Origin: Pseudoxanthomonas sp.
GTDB lineage: Bacteria > Pseudomonadota > Gammaproteobacteria > Xanthomonadales > Xanthomonadaceae
Direction of reading: 5' to 3'
Assembly (NCBI GenBank): GCA_017745195.1
Contig: JAGHZW010000088.1
Location: 1,760-38,958 of the forward strand
DNA length: 37,199 bases
Both the position numbers and the translations under genes were made by a program. Position 1 is the stretch's first letter; every line of letters begins with the position of its first letter. Shown here one piece after another: positions 7,551 through 16,001 of this stretch. The notes under the pieces are model-generated. The model saw only the letters and a list, made by a program, of their open reading frames with translations. It ran no database searches and was not told the DNA's origin.

Positions 7551-7580
7551 CCCCGGTCCGCTTCTCCCGTCGGACCGGGG
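7551..7580 (-). terminator. Second hairpin in the aceA 3' region
   Basis: Perfect 10-base arms CCCCGGTCCG (7551-7560) and CGGACCGGGG (7571-7580) with a 10-base loop, 16 bases after the aceA stop. It has no T-run of its own. It could stabilise the 3' end of the message or assist the terminator downstream. A 12-base palindrome (7536-7547) lies between the two hairpins. Confidence 0.5.
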
Positions 7581-7596
7581 ACCGTGCCGCCCGGCC

Positions 7597-8889
7597 TCAG
7601 GCCGCGGCGCGATCGTGGAACTGTTCTTCTTCGGTCGAGCCCTTCAGCGCGGTGGTCGAGGACTGGCCCTGCTGGATCGCCTGGGTCACCTGGTCGAAAT
7701 AGCCGGTGCCGACCTCGCGCTGGTGCTTGACCGCGGTGAAGCCCTTTTCGGCGGCGGCGAACTCGGCCTCCTGCAACTCGACGAAGGCGCTCATCTGCCG
7801 GCGCGCGTAGCCGTGGGCCAGGTTGAACATCGAGTAGTTCAGCGCGTGGAAGCCGGCCAGGGTGATGAACTGGAACCTGTAGCCGTAGCTGGCGATTTCC
7901 TTCTGGAACTTGGCGATCGTCGCGTCATCCAGGTTCTTCTTCCAGTTGAAGCTGGGCGAGCAGTTGTAGGCCAGCAGTTTGCCCGGGTACTTGGCATGGA
8001 TCGCCTCGGCGAACTTGCGGGCGAACTCCAGGTCCGGCTTTCCGGTCTCGCACCAGACCAGGTCGGCGTACGGCGCGTAGGCCAGGCCGCGGCTGATCGA
8101 CTGCTCCAGGCCGTTGCGGACCTTGTAGAAGCCTTCGACGGTGCGCTCGCCGGTGCAGAACGGCTTGTCGTTGTCGTCCACGTCGGAGGTCAACAGGTCG
8201 GCGGCCTCGGCGTCGGTGCGCGCCACCAGGAGCGTCGGCACGCCCAGCACGTCGGCGGCCAGGCGCGCGGCGTTGAGCTTCTCCACTGCCTCCCGGGTCG
8301 GCACCAGCACCTTGCCGCCCATGTGCCCGCACTTCTTCACCGAGGCCAGCTGGTCCTCGAAGTGCACGCCGGAGGCGCCGGCCTCGATCATCGCCTTCAT
8401 CAGCTCGAAGGCGTTGAGCACGCCGCCGAAGCCGGCTTCGGCGTCGGCCACGATCGGCTGCAGGAAGTCGATGCTGTCGTCGCCCTCGGCATGGTGCAGC
8501 TGGTCGGCGCGCAGCAGCGCGTTGTTGATCCGGCGCACCACCGCCGGCACCGAGTCGGCCGGGTACAGAGACTGGTCCGGATACATCTGCCCGGCCAGGT
8601 TGGCGTCGGCGGCCACTTGCCAGCCGGACAGGTAGATCGCGTTCAAGCCGGCCTTGACCTGCTGCATGGCCTGGTTGCCGGTCAGCGCGCCGAGCGCGTT
8701 GACGAAGTCCTTCTCGTGCAGGTAGCGCCACAGCTTCTGCGCGCCGAGCTTGGCGATCGAGTGCTCGACCGGAATCGTGCCGCGCAGGCGGACCACGTCG
8801 GCGGCGGTGTAGTTGCGGGTGATGCCGGCCCAGCGCGGGTCGGTGTTCCATTCGTGCTGGATCTGCTCGGCGGTCTTCAGCGTGGTCAT
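7597..8889 (-). CDS. aceA: Isocitrate lyase
   Basis: Cleaves isocitrate to succinate and glyoxylate, the first step of the glyoxylate shunt, in the cytoplasm. The protein is 430 residues, the usual length for the enterobacterial-type enzyme. The active-site signature KKCGHMGGK lies at residues 185-193, with the catalytic Cys at 187. Other family segments include [19 protein letters not shown] near residue 89, [11 protein letters not shown] near 146, and [11 protein letters not shown] in the C-terminal half. I chose the ATG at 8889 because the frame's upstream extension runs into the aceB-aceA gap and lacks conserved sequence; GGAG-type sequence precedes this start. It lies 34 bases downstream of aceB on the same strand, so the two are an operon. 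Two hairpins follow the stop. Confidence 0.97.
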   Translation of the reverse strand: MTTLKTAEQIQHEWNTDPRWAGITRNYTAADVVRLRGTIPVEHSIAKLGAQKLWRYLHEKDFVNALGALTGNQAMQQVKAGLNAIYLSGWQVAADANLAGQMYPDQSLYPADSVPAVVRRINNALLRADQLHHAEGDDSIDFLQPIVADAEAGFGGVLNAFELMKAMIEAGASGVHFEDQLASVKKCGHMGGKVLVPTREAVEKLNAARLAADVLGVPTLLVARTDAEAADLLTSDVDDNDKPFCTGERTVEGFYKVRNGLEQSISRGLAYAPYADLVWCETGKPDLEFARKFAEAIHAKYPGKLLAYNCSPSFNWKKNLDDATIAKFQKEIASYGYRFQFITLAGFHALNYSMFNLAHGYARRQMSAFVELQEAEFAAAEKGFTAVKHQREVGTGYFDQVTQAIQQGQSSTTALKGSTEEEQFHDRAAA

Positions 8890-8923
8890 GGCGTTCTCCG
8901 TGGGGTGTTCTGGGCGGCCGGCA

Positions 8924-10630
8924 TCAGTCGATGCGGGCATAGGCGGGCAGGGTCAGGAAATCGACCAGCTGGCAGGCGCGGGTCAGTTCGTCGAGCAAGG
9001 CGATGGCCTCGGCAATCCGCGCGCCGCCGGGCAGCGTCGCGGTATCGCCGAGCCGGCCCGGCAGCGCGGCCAGGGTCCGTTCGAACAGGGCGAAGTCGAT
9101 CACCGTGCCGTCGGCCAGGTGCACCGGGCTTCCATCGGCGTGGCGGCCGCGCGGGTCGGAGTGGTGCAGCCACTGCCACAGCTGCGCGCGGGCGATCTCG
9201 GCGGTGGCCGCGTCCTCCATCAGCCAGTGGATCGGCACGCAGCCGTTGCCGTCCAGCCAGGCGGCCATGTAGCGCACGCAGACCTCGACGTTGTTCTCGA
9301 AGCCTTCGCGGGTGATCGTGCCGGCGCTGGGGCGGATCAGCTCGTCGCGACCCGCGTTCGCGTCCTCGCGCAGCACGTGGTGCTGGTGCGGCGTGGGCAT
9401 GTGCGCATCGAAGATCTCGCGCGCCACCGGGATCAGCGCCGGGTGCGCCACCCAGGTGCCGTCGTGGCCGGCGCTGACCTCGCGCAGCTTGTCGGCGCGC
9501 ACCCGCGCCAGTGCCTGTTCGTTGGCCGCCTCGTCGCCGGCGATCGGGATCTGCGCGGCCATGCCGCCCATCGCGTGCGCGCCGCGGCGGTGGCAGGTGC
9601 GGATCAGCCGTTCCGAATAGGCCTTCAGGAACGGCTGGGTCATGGTCACCTGGCCGCGCTCGGGCAGCACCCGGTCGGCATGCGCGCGAAAGGTCTTCAG
9701 GTAGGAAAAGATGTAGTCCCAGCGCCCGCAGTTCAGGCCGACGATGCGGTCCTTCAGCGCGTGCAGGATCTCGTCCATCTCGAACACCGCCGGCAGCGTC
9801 TCCACCAGCACGGTGACCTTCATCTGCCCGTGCGGCAGGCCCAGCATCGCTTCGACATGGGAAAGCGCGGTTTCCCACAGCGCCGCCTCTTCCATCGACT
9901 GCAGCTTGGGCAGGTAAAAGTACGGGCCGCGGTCATTGGCCATCAGCGTGCGCGCGTTGTGCCAGGCGAACACGGCCATGTCGAACAGGCCGCCGCAGAT
10001 CGGCTCGCCGTCGATGCGCACGTGCTTCTCGTCCAGGTGCCAGCCGCGCGGGCGCACGATCAGCACCGCGCGCTCCTCGTACGGGCGCAGCCGGTACTGC
10101 TTGCCGTTGTCGCCCTCGAAGGCGAGCGTGCCGGCCACCGCGGCGGCCAGCGCACGCTGGCCGGCCAGCAGGTTGCGCCAGGTCGGCGCGGTGGAATCCT
10201 CGAAGTCGGCCATGTAGCACTGCGCGCCGGAGTTGAGCGCGTTGATCACCATCTTCGGGTCGGTCGGGCCGGTGATCTCGACGCGGCGGTCCTGCAGCGC
10301 GCGCGGGATCGGCGCGACGGTCCAGTCGCCCTCGCGGAGGGCGCGGGTATCGGCGCGGAAGTCGGGCAGGCCACCGGCGTCGAAGAAGGCCTGGCGTTCG
10401 CGGCGCGCGGCGAGGCGGGCGCGGCGCTCCGGCTCGATCGCCCGGTGCAGCGAGACCAGCAGGCCCAGCAGCGGCGCCGGCAGCAGCTGCTCCTGGCCGG
10501 CGACGCGCTCGGTCAGCGCGAGCCCGGCGGCCGCGCGGGGCACCGCGGCAATGGGCGGACGGCTGGCCGGACGGGGCGAGGACGGGGCGTTCGCGGCGGA
10601 ACTGCTGGGCGTGGCGGCGATGGCGGACAT
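8924..10630 (-). CDS. aceB: Malate synthase A
   Basis: Condenses glyoxylate with acetyl-CoA to give malate, the second step of the glyoxylate shunt. The protein is 568 residues. Residues 1-40 are a Ser/Ala/Pro-rich extension not typical of the family; the conserved enzyme begins around residue 45. Recognisable segments are [65 protein letters not shown] and the C-terminal MEDAATAEI that carries a catalytic Asp. The ATG at 10630 has AGGAG 8 bases upstream. The gene is first in an aceBA operon and divergent from a LysR-type regulator across 116 bases. Confidence 0.97.
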   Translation of the reverse strand: MSAIAATPSSSAANAPSSPRPASRPPIAAVPRAAAGLALTERVAGQEQLLPAPLLGLLVSLHRAIEPERRARLAARRERQAFFDAGGLPDFRADTRALREGDWTVAPIPRALQDRRVEITGPTDPKMVINALNSGAQCYMADFEDSTAPTWRNLLAGQRALAAAVAGTLAFEGDNGKQYRLRPYEERAVLIVRPRGWHLDEKHVRIDGEPICGGLFDMAVFAWHNARTLMANDRGPYFYLPKLQSMEEAALWETALSHVEAMLGLPHGQMKVTVLVETLPAVFEMDEILHALKDRIVGLNCGRWDYIFSYLKTFRAHADRVLPERGQVTMTQPFLKAYSERLIRTCHRRGAHAMGGMAAQIPIAGDEAANEQALARVRADKLREVSAGHDGTWVAHPALIPVAREIFDAHMPTPHQHHVLREDANAGRDELIRPSAGTITREGFENNVEVCVRYMAAWLDGNGCVPIHWLMEDAATAEIARAQLWQWLHHSDPRGRHADGSPVHLADGTVIDFALFERTLAALPGRLGDTATLPGGARIAEAIALLDELTRACQLVDFLTLPAYARID

Positions 10631-10746
10631 GGCAGGCTCCTGGCTGCTTGGTGCGGAGCCCACGCTGCATCGCGTCAAACTATTTGACAAAACAGTTTTG
10701 GCAATGTGTTCTATAAGTTCAACTGATAAACAGGCACAACCATTCC
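10631..10746. promoter_or_regulatory. Divergent aceBA / LysR control region
   Basis: An AT-rich 116-base region between divergent genes. It contains GTCAAA-CTA-TTTGAC (10674-10688), a perfect 6-base inverted repeat, followed directly by CAAAAC-A-GTTTTG (10688-10700), a second one sharing one base. A TTGACA element (10684-10689) overlaps the first repeat and could serve the regulator gene, but no well-spaced -10 is obvious. These dyads are the best operator candidates for the adjacent LysR protein. Confidence 0.6.
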
Positions 10747-11709
10747 ATGTCGCCTGCCGCAAGCCCCCGTTTTTCCTATAAATCCGACCGACTCAAACCG
10801 CTGCGGGCGTTCTGCCAGACGGTCCGTCTGGGCTCGGTTTCGCGCGCCGCGGACGCCCTTTTCGTCAGCCAGCCGGCCATCACCCTGCAGCTGCAGGCGC
10901 TGGAACGGGACCTGGGCGTGCCGTTGCTGGAGCGCAACGGCCGGCGCCTCCTGCCGACCCGCGAGGGCGAGGTCCTGTACGAGATGGCCCTGCCGCTGGT
11001 CGAGCAGATCGACGGGCTGGAGGCCGCCTTCCGCGAGCGGGTGCAGGGCCTGGACGCCGGCGAGCTGAAGATCGCCGCCAACAGCTCCACGATCCTCTAC
11101 CTGCTGCCGCGGATCGTGGCGGCGTTCCGCGCCCGCCATCCGGACGTGCGCCTGACCCTGACCAACGTGGTGACCAGCGAGGGCACCGACCTGCTGCGCG
11201 AGGACGCGGTCGACCTGGCGGTGGGCACCCTGCTCGACGTGCCGGCCGACCTCAGCTACGAGGCCGCCTACCGCTTCGAGCAGCGACTGATCGCTCCGCC
11301 CGGCCATCCGCTGCTGAAGAAGGCGCGGTTGGAGCTGGCCGACCTGGCCGGCTATCCGCTGATCCTGCCGCCGAAACGGCAGGTCACCTGGCGCCTGGTC
11401 GACCTGGTGCTGCAGCAGAACCGGGTGCCGTACACGGTCGCGCTGGAAGTCAGTGGCTGGGACGTGATCAAGCAGTACGTGGCGATGGGCATGGGCGTGT
11501 CGATCGTGCCCTCGATCTGCCTGGCCGAGAACGAGGGCGAACGCCTGGCCTCGCGCTCGCTGGCCGCGTTCTTCCCCTCGCGCAGCTATGGCGTGGTGGT
11601 GCGCAAGGGCCGCGTGCTGTCGCCGCAGGCCCGCGCCTTCATCGCCCTGATCAAGCCGGACCTGATGGCCCCGCGCGAGTATGACGAGGCCGGGCATTCG
11701 GAGCGCTGA
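10747..11709 (+). CDS. LysR-family transcriptional regulator next to aceBA
   Basis: A 320-residue LysR-type regulator. The winged helix-turn-helix spans about residues 17-75, with SVSRAADALFVSQPAITLQLQALE as the recognition region (cited here only by its ends, SVSRAA to QALE). The linker helix and a periplasmic-binding-protein-like effector domain (about 95-300) follow. The effector domain has WDVIKQYVAMGMGVSIVPS near residues 240-258, a CysB-like pattern. Its divergence from aceBA and the dyads in the shared promoter suggest control of the glyoxylate shunt, probably with autoregulation (inference). The ATG at 10747 is the first that includes the whole DNA-binding domain; its ribosome-binding site is weak. 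The effector is unknown. Confidence 0.92.
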   Translation: MSPAASPRFSYKSDRLKPLRAFCQTVRLGSVSRAADALFVSQPAITLQLQALERDLGVPLLERNGRRLLPTREGEVLYEMALPLVEQIDGLEAAFRERVQGLDAGELKIAANSSTILYLLPRIVAAFRARHPDVRLTLTNVVTSEGTDLLREDAVDLAVGTLLDVPADLSYEAAYRFEQRLIAPPGHPLLKKARLELADLAGYPLILPPKRQVTWRLVDLVLQQNRVPYTVALEVSGWDVIKQYVAMGMGVSIVPSICLAENEGERLASRSLAAFFPSRSYGVVVRKGRVLSPQARAFIALIKPDLMAPREYDEAGHSER

Positions 11710-11710
11710 G

Positions 11711-11738
11711 CGGCGCGGATCGCGAACGCACCGCGCCG
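11711..11738. terminator. Hairpin after the LysR gene
   Basis: CGGCGCGG (11711-11718) pairs with CCGCGCCG (11731-11738) around a 12-base loop. It lies one base after the regulator stop and 8 bases before the stop of the facing small gene, so it may act for both. There is no T-run. Confidence 0.45.
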
Positions 11739-11746
11739 GCGATGCG

Positions 11747-11914
11747 TCAGGACTTCCCGCCAGCGCCCGGCGTCGGCGTCGGCTTCTTCTTCGGCACGTC
11801 CGCGGCTTGCCCGTGCAGGCGCAGGCCGTACTGGTGGTCGTATTCGTACGCCCGGCGGCGCGATGTCGGCGCCGGTTTGGCGGGTGGTTTGCCCTTGTCG
11901 TCCTTGGTCGCCAT
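11747..11914 (-). CDS. Small basic hypothetical protein (55 aa)
   Basis: A Lys/Pro-rich protein of 55 residues beginning MATKDDKGKPPAKPAPTS and ending in a second Lys/Pro/Thr-rich segment. A short aromatic patch, YEYDHQYGLRLHG, sits in the middle. The ends look disordered, with no signal peptide or membrane segment. The ATG at 11914 follows GAGGCGGA at a reasonable distance. The frame extends further upstream, but that part reads as non-coding. The central patch between two charged disordered tails looks conserved in style, which is why I call it a gene. I do not recognise a function. Confidence 0.5.
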   Translation of the reverse strand: MATKDDKGKPPAKPAPTSRRRAYEYDHQYGLRLHGQAADVPKKKPTPTPGAGGKS

Positions 11915-12051
11915 CCGATTCCGCCTCGCGCGTGCCGCGCATTCCGCCTCGATGCAGGAGGCTACGGACATCGCCATGGCAACCGGCCAGAGGCGCCGCT
12001 TTGCGCGCCCGCGATGGCCGCCCGCGAGCTCGCCGCGCGGCTCGGCACCGA

Positions 12052-12690
12052 TCACAGCCTGCGCCAGCCTGGCCCTTCGCCGCTGCGCCAGTACACGGCC
12101 AGCGCGCGGGCGTAGATCGCGTCGGCCTCGACGAAGCCGAACCAGCGACCGTCGGCGCTGCGGCCGCGATGGTCACCCAGCACCAGCACGTAGCCGGGCG
12201 GCACCAGCACGCCGGCGATGTCGGGGCCGCCACCATCGGCCAGGTCCAGCCGGGCCACGCGCGTGCCGAAGCGCTCGGCATCGCGCTGCACCGTGTCGTC
12301 CATCGGCGCGCCGTTGATCGCCAGATGGCCATCGCGCAACTCGACCCGGTCGCCGGCCACTGCGACCACGCGCTTGATCAGCCGTGTGCCATCGGCCGGC
12401 GAGTCGAACACGACCACGTCGCCGCGCCGCGGCTGGTCGCGCTCGACCAGCACGTGGCGGGTGAACGGAACGCGCAGCCCGTAGGCGCTCATGTCCACCG
12501 CCACGCGATCGCCCGGCTGCAACGTCGGCTGCATCGAACCGCTGGGCACCAGGTAGTGGTTGGCGAACGAGGCGCGCGCGGTGCCGAGCAACAGCAGCAG
12601 GGCCAGCGTCGGCAGCACTTCGCGGCGCAGCCACAGGCGTGCGCGGCGCGCGCGTGAAGATTGCTGCGATGATTTCGGCAAGGCTTCCAT
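12052..12690 (-). CDS. lepB: Signal peptidase I (S26 family), short form
   Basis: Removes signal peptides from exported proteins at the outer face of the inner membrane. The 212-residue protein has a basic N-terminus and one transmembrane helix (about 22-43). The catalytic Ser is in VPSGSMQPT (Ser52), and the general-base Lys is in RLIKRVVAVAGD (Lys106). A late box reads LGDHRGRSADGR, a variant of the usual GDNRDNSxDSR. It is shorter than the two-helix E. coli LepB (324 residues) and is not beside lepA or rnc here, so it may be a second, specialised copy. The ATG at 12690 is the natural start. The gene is divergent from the membrane protein gene at 12851. Confidence 0.88.
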   Translation of the reverse strand: MEALPKSSQQSSRARRARLWLRREVLPTLALLLLLGTARASFANHYLVPSGSMQPTLQPGDRVAVDMSAYGLRVPFTRHVLVERDQPRRGDVVVFDSPADGTRLIKRVVAVAGDRVELRDGHLAINGAPMDDTVQRDAERFGTRVARLDLADGGGPDIAGVLVPPGYVLVLGDHRGRSADGRWFGFVEADAIYARALAVYWRSGEGPGWRRL

Positions 12691-12850
12691 CGATGGCTCC
12701 GGCGTGGGCGGACGACTCCCACGCTATCGCCGCGCGCGGCGTCGATCCACATGACCAACGACATGGATCGCGCATGGCCTGCGCCCGCCGCTTGACGGAC
12801 GCAGGCCGGAAGCCGCGCTATCGTGGGTGCCTGCCGCCAGGACGCCCCGC

Positions 12851-13570
12851 ATGCGCAACCTCGACTTCAGCTCGTGGTCCGGCCTGCTCACCACCCTGCT
12901 CGGGCTGGTGGTCGTGTCGCTGGTGGCCGTCGGTATCCGCCTGCTGTTCATGCAGACCCTGCAGCGCAAGCGCGAGCGCGAGAACCGGCAGATCAACGAG
13001 CGGTTGAAGACGCTGATCGCCGCCTACAAGACCCTCGGCGGCTCGTTCACCGGCGAGCTGAGCGTGGACCCGACCCACCTGCGCGACCGACACCGCGATG
13101 CGGAGGCGGACAATGCCGATGATCCCGGCACCGCGTCGGAACGGCGGCGCCGCATCCGCGACGCGGTCGAGGCCGCGCTGTCGGATGTGGTCCTGCTCGG
13201 TACCGAGGAACAGGTACGGCTGGCCGCGCAGGCCGCCAGCGACATGGTCGCCGGACGCAGGATCGAGACCGCCGCGCTGGTCGCGTCGCTGCGCGTGTTC
13301 ATCCGCCAGGCGCTGGACCTGGAACCGATCCCGGCTGGCCTGGCCATTCCCGGCCAGGGACCGCTGCGCGTGGTCGCCGGTGGTGGCGGCAAGCGCGGCG
13401 CCGACGGCGGCGACAAGTCGCGTACCGCGGGTGGCGGTGGCGGAGGAATGGGCGGAGGAATGGGCGGAGGGATGGGAGGCGGCATGGCGGCCGGAGCGGG
13501 GGCAGGCGCGGGCGCCGGCCTGGGCCAACAAGATACGGGCGACGACCTCGCCTCGCCGGGCCGGTCCTGA
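12851..13570 (+). CDS. Membrane-anchored protein with Gly/Met-rich C-terminus
   Basis: A 239-residue protein of unknown function. One transmembrane helix lies at about residues 10-33, followed by a basic stretch (QRKRERENR). A helical region of about 35-160 includes ERRRRIRDAVEAALSDVVLLGTEEQVRLA, which looks like a coiled or helical bundle (named here by its start ERRRRIRD and end EQVRLA). After about residue 175 the sequence becomes Gly-rich: four GGGM units (residues 197-212), then alternating Ala-Gly. The start at ATG 12851 puts the membrane helix near the N-terminus; an earlier in-frame ATG at 12827 adds eight residues. The gene is convergent with the VOC gene. The low-complexity tail may be disordered or self-associating (inference). 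Confidence 0.75.
   Translation: MRNLDFSSWSGLLTTLLGLVVVSLVAVGIRLLFMQTLQRKRERENRQINERLKTLIAAYKTLGGSFTGELSVDPTHLRDRHRDAEADNADDPGTASERRRRIRDAVEAALSDVVLLGTEEQVRLAAQAASDMVAGRRIETAALVASLRVFIRQALDLEPIPAGLAIPGQGPLRVVAGGGGKRGADGGDKSRTAGGGGGGMGGGMGGGMGGGMAAGAGAGAGAGLGQQDTGDDLASPGRS
13439..13486 (+). repeat. 12-base tandem repeat encoding GGGM
   Basis: Four in-frame copies of a 12-base unit: two identical GGCGGAGGAATG copies (13439-13462), then two diverged copies (13463-13486). They encode GGGM four times in the tail of the membrane protein. The repeat could expand or contract without shifting the frame. Confidence 0.85.
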
Positions 13571-13579
13571 TCGCCGCCG

Positions 13580-13963
13580 TTACGGGCGCACTTCCTCCAT
13601 CAGCCCGACCAGGTTGCCATCGGGATCGCGCAGGAACGCGGTCCACAGTTCGTGGTCGGGCATGCGCGCGGTCAGTTGCGGCTCGCGTTCGCCGGTCGCG
13701 CCGCGTGCGAGCATCGCCGCATGGGTCGCGACGATGTCGTGCACGCGGAAGTACAGGATCGAGTTGGCGCCGACCGCACCGGCGCCCTGCGGCGTGGTCA
13801 GCATGATCCGCACGCCGTCGGCATCGAGAAATGCCAGCTGCGGCCCGGCGCGGAACAGGAACGCCAGGCCAAGCACGTCGCGGTAGAAGCCGAGCGCGGC
13901 ATCGACGTCGGCGACGGTGATCGCGACCTGGCGGATGCCGTGTGTCTGCGCGGTGGTGGCCAT
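13580..13963 (-). CDS. VOC (glyoxalase/bleomycin-resistance fold) family protein
   Basis: A 127-residue single-domain protein of the vicinal oxygen chelate superfamily. It begins with IRQVAITVADVDAALGFYRDVLGL and ends with FLRDPDGNLVGLMEE (each quoted only in part: VAITVADVDAALGFY and LRDPDGNLVGLMEE), the paired beta-alpha-beta-beta-beta modules of the fold. The metal ligand expected at the start of the first strand is Gln/Ala here rather than His, while a Glu near the C-terminus (LMEE) is kept, so metal binding is uncertain. Members include lactoylglutathione lyase, dioxygenases and resistance proteins; the substrate cannot be read from sequence. ATG 13963 is the natural start. It lies convergent to the membrane protein gene, 9 bases away. 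Confidence 0.85.
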   Translation of the reverse strand: MATTAQTHGIRQVAITVADVDAALGFYRDVLGLAFLFRAGPQLAFLDADGVRIMLTTPQGAGAVGANSILYFRVHDIVATHAAMLARGATGEREPQLTARMPDHELWTAFLRDPDGNLVGLMEEVRP

Positions 13964-14157
13964 CCTGTTCTCCCTCCCGGTGCTGCCGGTTCGATCGCCG
14001 GTGTGGTCGGTCCGCCCCGGCCGTGGCGTGCAGTGCCGGCATCATGCCGCCCGCGCGCCATCATTGCGCTTGCCTCCGCCTGCGGGGAAGTGTCCGGTCG
14101 GACGCGCGGGACGTTGGAGGACGTGCAGGCCCGACGGGATCTCCCGCGCATGCCGGC

Positions 14158-14736
14158 TCAGAGCAGGCCGGGGACCAGCGCCCATGTGCGACGCCGGTAG
14201 TCCTCGTAGGCCGGACCGAAATGCGCGGCCAGCCAGCGCTCTTCCTGGCGGAGTTTGAACCAGAACGAGACCGCGACGATCGCCACCGCCAGCAGGCCGC
14301 GCCAGGCGCCCACCATCACCGCGTTGCCGAGGAACAGCAGGAGCAGGCCGCTGTAGATCGGATGGCGGACATGGCGGTACGGGCCGGTTTCCACCAGTTC
14401 GTGGTCCTGCTTGAGCTGCACGGTGCCGCTCCAGTTGCGACCGAGCAGGTGCCGCGACGCGATCGCCAGCACCGCGCCGGCCACGCACAGCAGCAGGCCG
14501 GACGCACGGACAGCCATGGTGTCCGGCACGAACTTCCCGCGCAGCAGGCCATGGCCGATCCCGTCGCCCGGCGCCAGCAGCAGCACCGCCACCGCCAGTG
14601 GCAGCCAGTACGCGAGCAGGCGCTTGCTGCGCGACTCGGTGCGCTGTGGACGCTTGACGTTGCGCGCACTCCACAGCCAGTAGCCGATCACCGCGAACCA
14701 GCAGAGCGTGAGTCCGATGTCGAAGAGAGACGGCAT
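14158..14736 (-). CDS. Isoprenylcysteine carboxyl methyltransferase-like membrane protein
   Basis: A 192-residue integral membrane protein with about four to five hydrophobic helices (roughly 5-22, 42-56, 77-95, 130-155). It carries the ICMT/PEMT family signature: GPYRHVRHPIYSG at about 118-130, then a C-terminal ERWLAAHFGPAYEDYRRRT. In this family the first motif binds S-adenosylmethionine at the membrane interface. Bacterial members have mostly unknown methyl acceptors, so I do not assign a substrate. It lies 45 bases after the sugar dehydrogenase gene on the same strand and is probably cotranscribed. Confidence 0.82.
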   Translation of the reverse strand: MPSLFDIGLTLCWFAVIGYWLWSARNVKRPQRTESRSKRLLAYWLPLAVAVLLLAPGDGIGHGLLRGKFVPDTMAVRASGLLLCVAGAVLAIASRHLLGRNWSGTVQLKQDHELVETGPYRHVRHPIYSGLLLLFLGNAVMVGAWRGLLAVAIVAVSFWFKLRQEERWLAAHFGPAYEDYRRRTWALVPGLL

Positions 14737-14781
14737 GGCGACGTGCCCGGCAAGGTCCGCCGATATGGGCCGCCAGGCCGA

Positions 14782-15924
14782 TCAGCCGGACGTCTGGCGC
14801 GGCTCGAGCCGGAACAGGCGCCCCTGCGAGCCGCGGCCGCCATCCTCCAGCAGCCAGATCGTGCCATCGGGCCCCTGCTCGACCTCGCGGATGCGCGTGC
14901 CCATGTCGAAGCGCTCGGCTTCGCGCGCGTGGACGCCGTCGAAGGCCACCCGCACCAGGCTCTGCGAGGACAGGCCGCCGATCAGGCCGCTGCCTTTCCA
15001 GCCCGGATAGCGGTCGCCGCTGTAGATGACGAAGCCGGCCGGCGAGATCACCGGCGTCCAGCTGACCACCGGCGCGCGGAATTCCGGGCGGGTGTCGTGG
15101 TCGGGAATGGGTCGTCCGTCGTAGTGGTCGCCGTTGGACACGATCGGGTAGCCGTAATTGGCGCCCTTCTCGATCAGGTTGAGTTCGTCGCCGCCGCGGG
15201 GGCCCATCTCGTGCACCCACAGCCGGCCGTCGCCATCGAAGGCGATGCCGAGCATGTTGCGATGGCCGAGCGTCCACACCTGCGCGGCCACCCCGCCCTG
15301 CGCGGCGAACGGGTTGTCAGGCGGCACGCTGCCGTCATCGCGCAGGCGGATCACCTTGCCGAGGTTGCTGGCCATGTCCTGCGCCGGGTCGAACTTCTGC
15401 CGCTCGCCGGAGGTGATCCACAGCATGCCGGCGCGATCGAAGGCGATGCGGTGGCTGTAGTGGCCGCGGCCCTCGACCTTCGGCTGCTGGCGCCAGATCA
15501 CCTGCGGGTCCTGCAGGGCGGCGCTGTCGCCGTCGATGGCCAGCTTGGCCCGTGCGACCGCGGCACCGGCGGTATCGCCCTCGCCGGCCTCGGCGTAGCT
15601 GAAGTAGAGCAGCCCGTTGTCGGCGAAGCGCGGATGCAGGACCACGTCGCCGAGTCCGCCCTGGCCGGCATGGACCACCGCCGGTACGCCGCCGACGCGG
15701 ATGCGGCGGTTGCCGGCGAGGTCCTGGATCCACAGCCCGCCGCCGCGTTCGCTGACGAGCAGGCGGCCATCAGGCAGGAAGGTCATCGCCCATGGCTCGT
15801 CGAAGCGCGCGACCTCGCGTTCGGTGAACGGTTTGGGCGCCGGTGCGGGCTGCGCCTGCGCGGCGGCCGTGCCGCCGCCGAGGCCGACCGCGCATGCGAA
15901 GAAGGCAAGAGTGACGAGGCGCAT
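14782..15924 (-). CDS. PQQ-dependent sugar dehydrogenase (soluble, exported)
   Basis: A 380-residue exported beta-propeller of the soluble glucose/aldose sugar dehydrogenase family. A signal peptide covers about residues 1-24 (MRLVTLAFFACAVGLGG, cleavage near AQAQ). Family motifs follow in order: EPWAMTFLPDGRLLVSER, GGLGDVVLHPRF, SGER with ASNLGKVIRLRDDG, GHRNMLGIAFD, WVHEMGPRGGDELN and NYGYP. Members oxidise aldoses in the periplasm with PQQ as cofactor; no PQQ synthesis genes are in this window. The ATG at 15924 places the signal peptide correctly; the frame continues upstream without conserved sequence. Its gene precedes the ICMT-like gene. Confidence 0.9.
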   Translation of the reverse strand: MRLVTLAFFACAVGLGGGTAAAQAQPAPAPKPFTEREVARFDEPWAMTFLPDGRLLVSERGGGLWIQDLAGNRRIRVGGVPAVVHAGQGGLGDVVLHPRFADNGLLYFSYAEAGEGDTAGAAVARAKLAIDGDSAALQDPQVIWRQQPKVEGRGHYSHRIAFDRAGMLWITSGERQKFDPAQDMASNLGKVIRLRDDGSVPPDNPFAAQGGVAAQVWTLGHRNMLGIAFDGDGRLWVHEMGPRGGDELNLIEKGANYGYPIVSNGDHYDGRPIPDHDTRPEFRAPVVSWTPVISPAGFVIYSGDRYPGWKGSGLIGGLSSQSLVRVAFDGVHAREAERFDMGTRIREVEQGPDGTIWLLEDGGRGSQGRLFRLEPRQTSG

Positions 15925-16001
15925 GTGGAACCTCGCGAGCGGCCGGAGGGAGCCTGATCCTACCCGGCGCGCGTCATGCAACCGTGACGCCGTCCAGCGG
16001 C

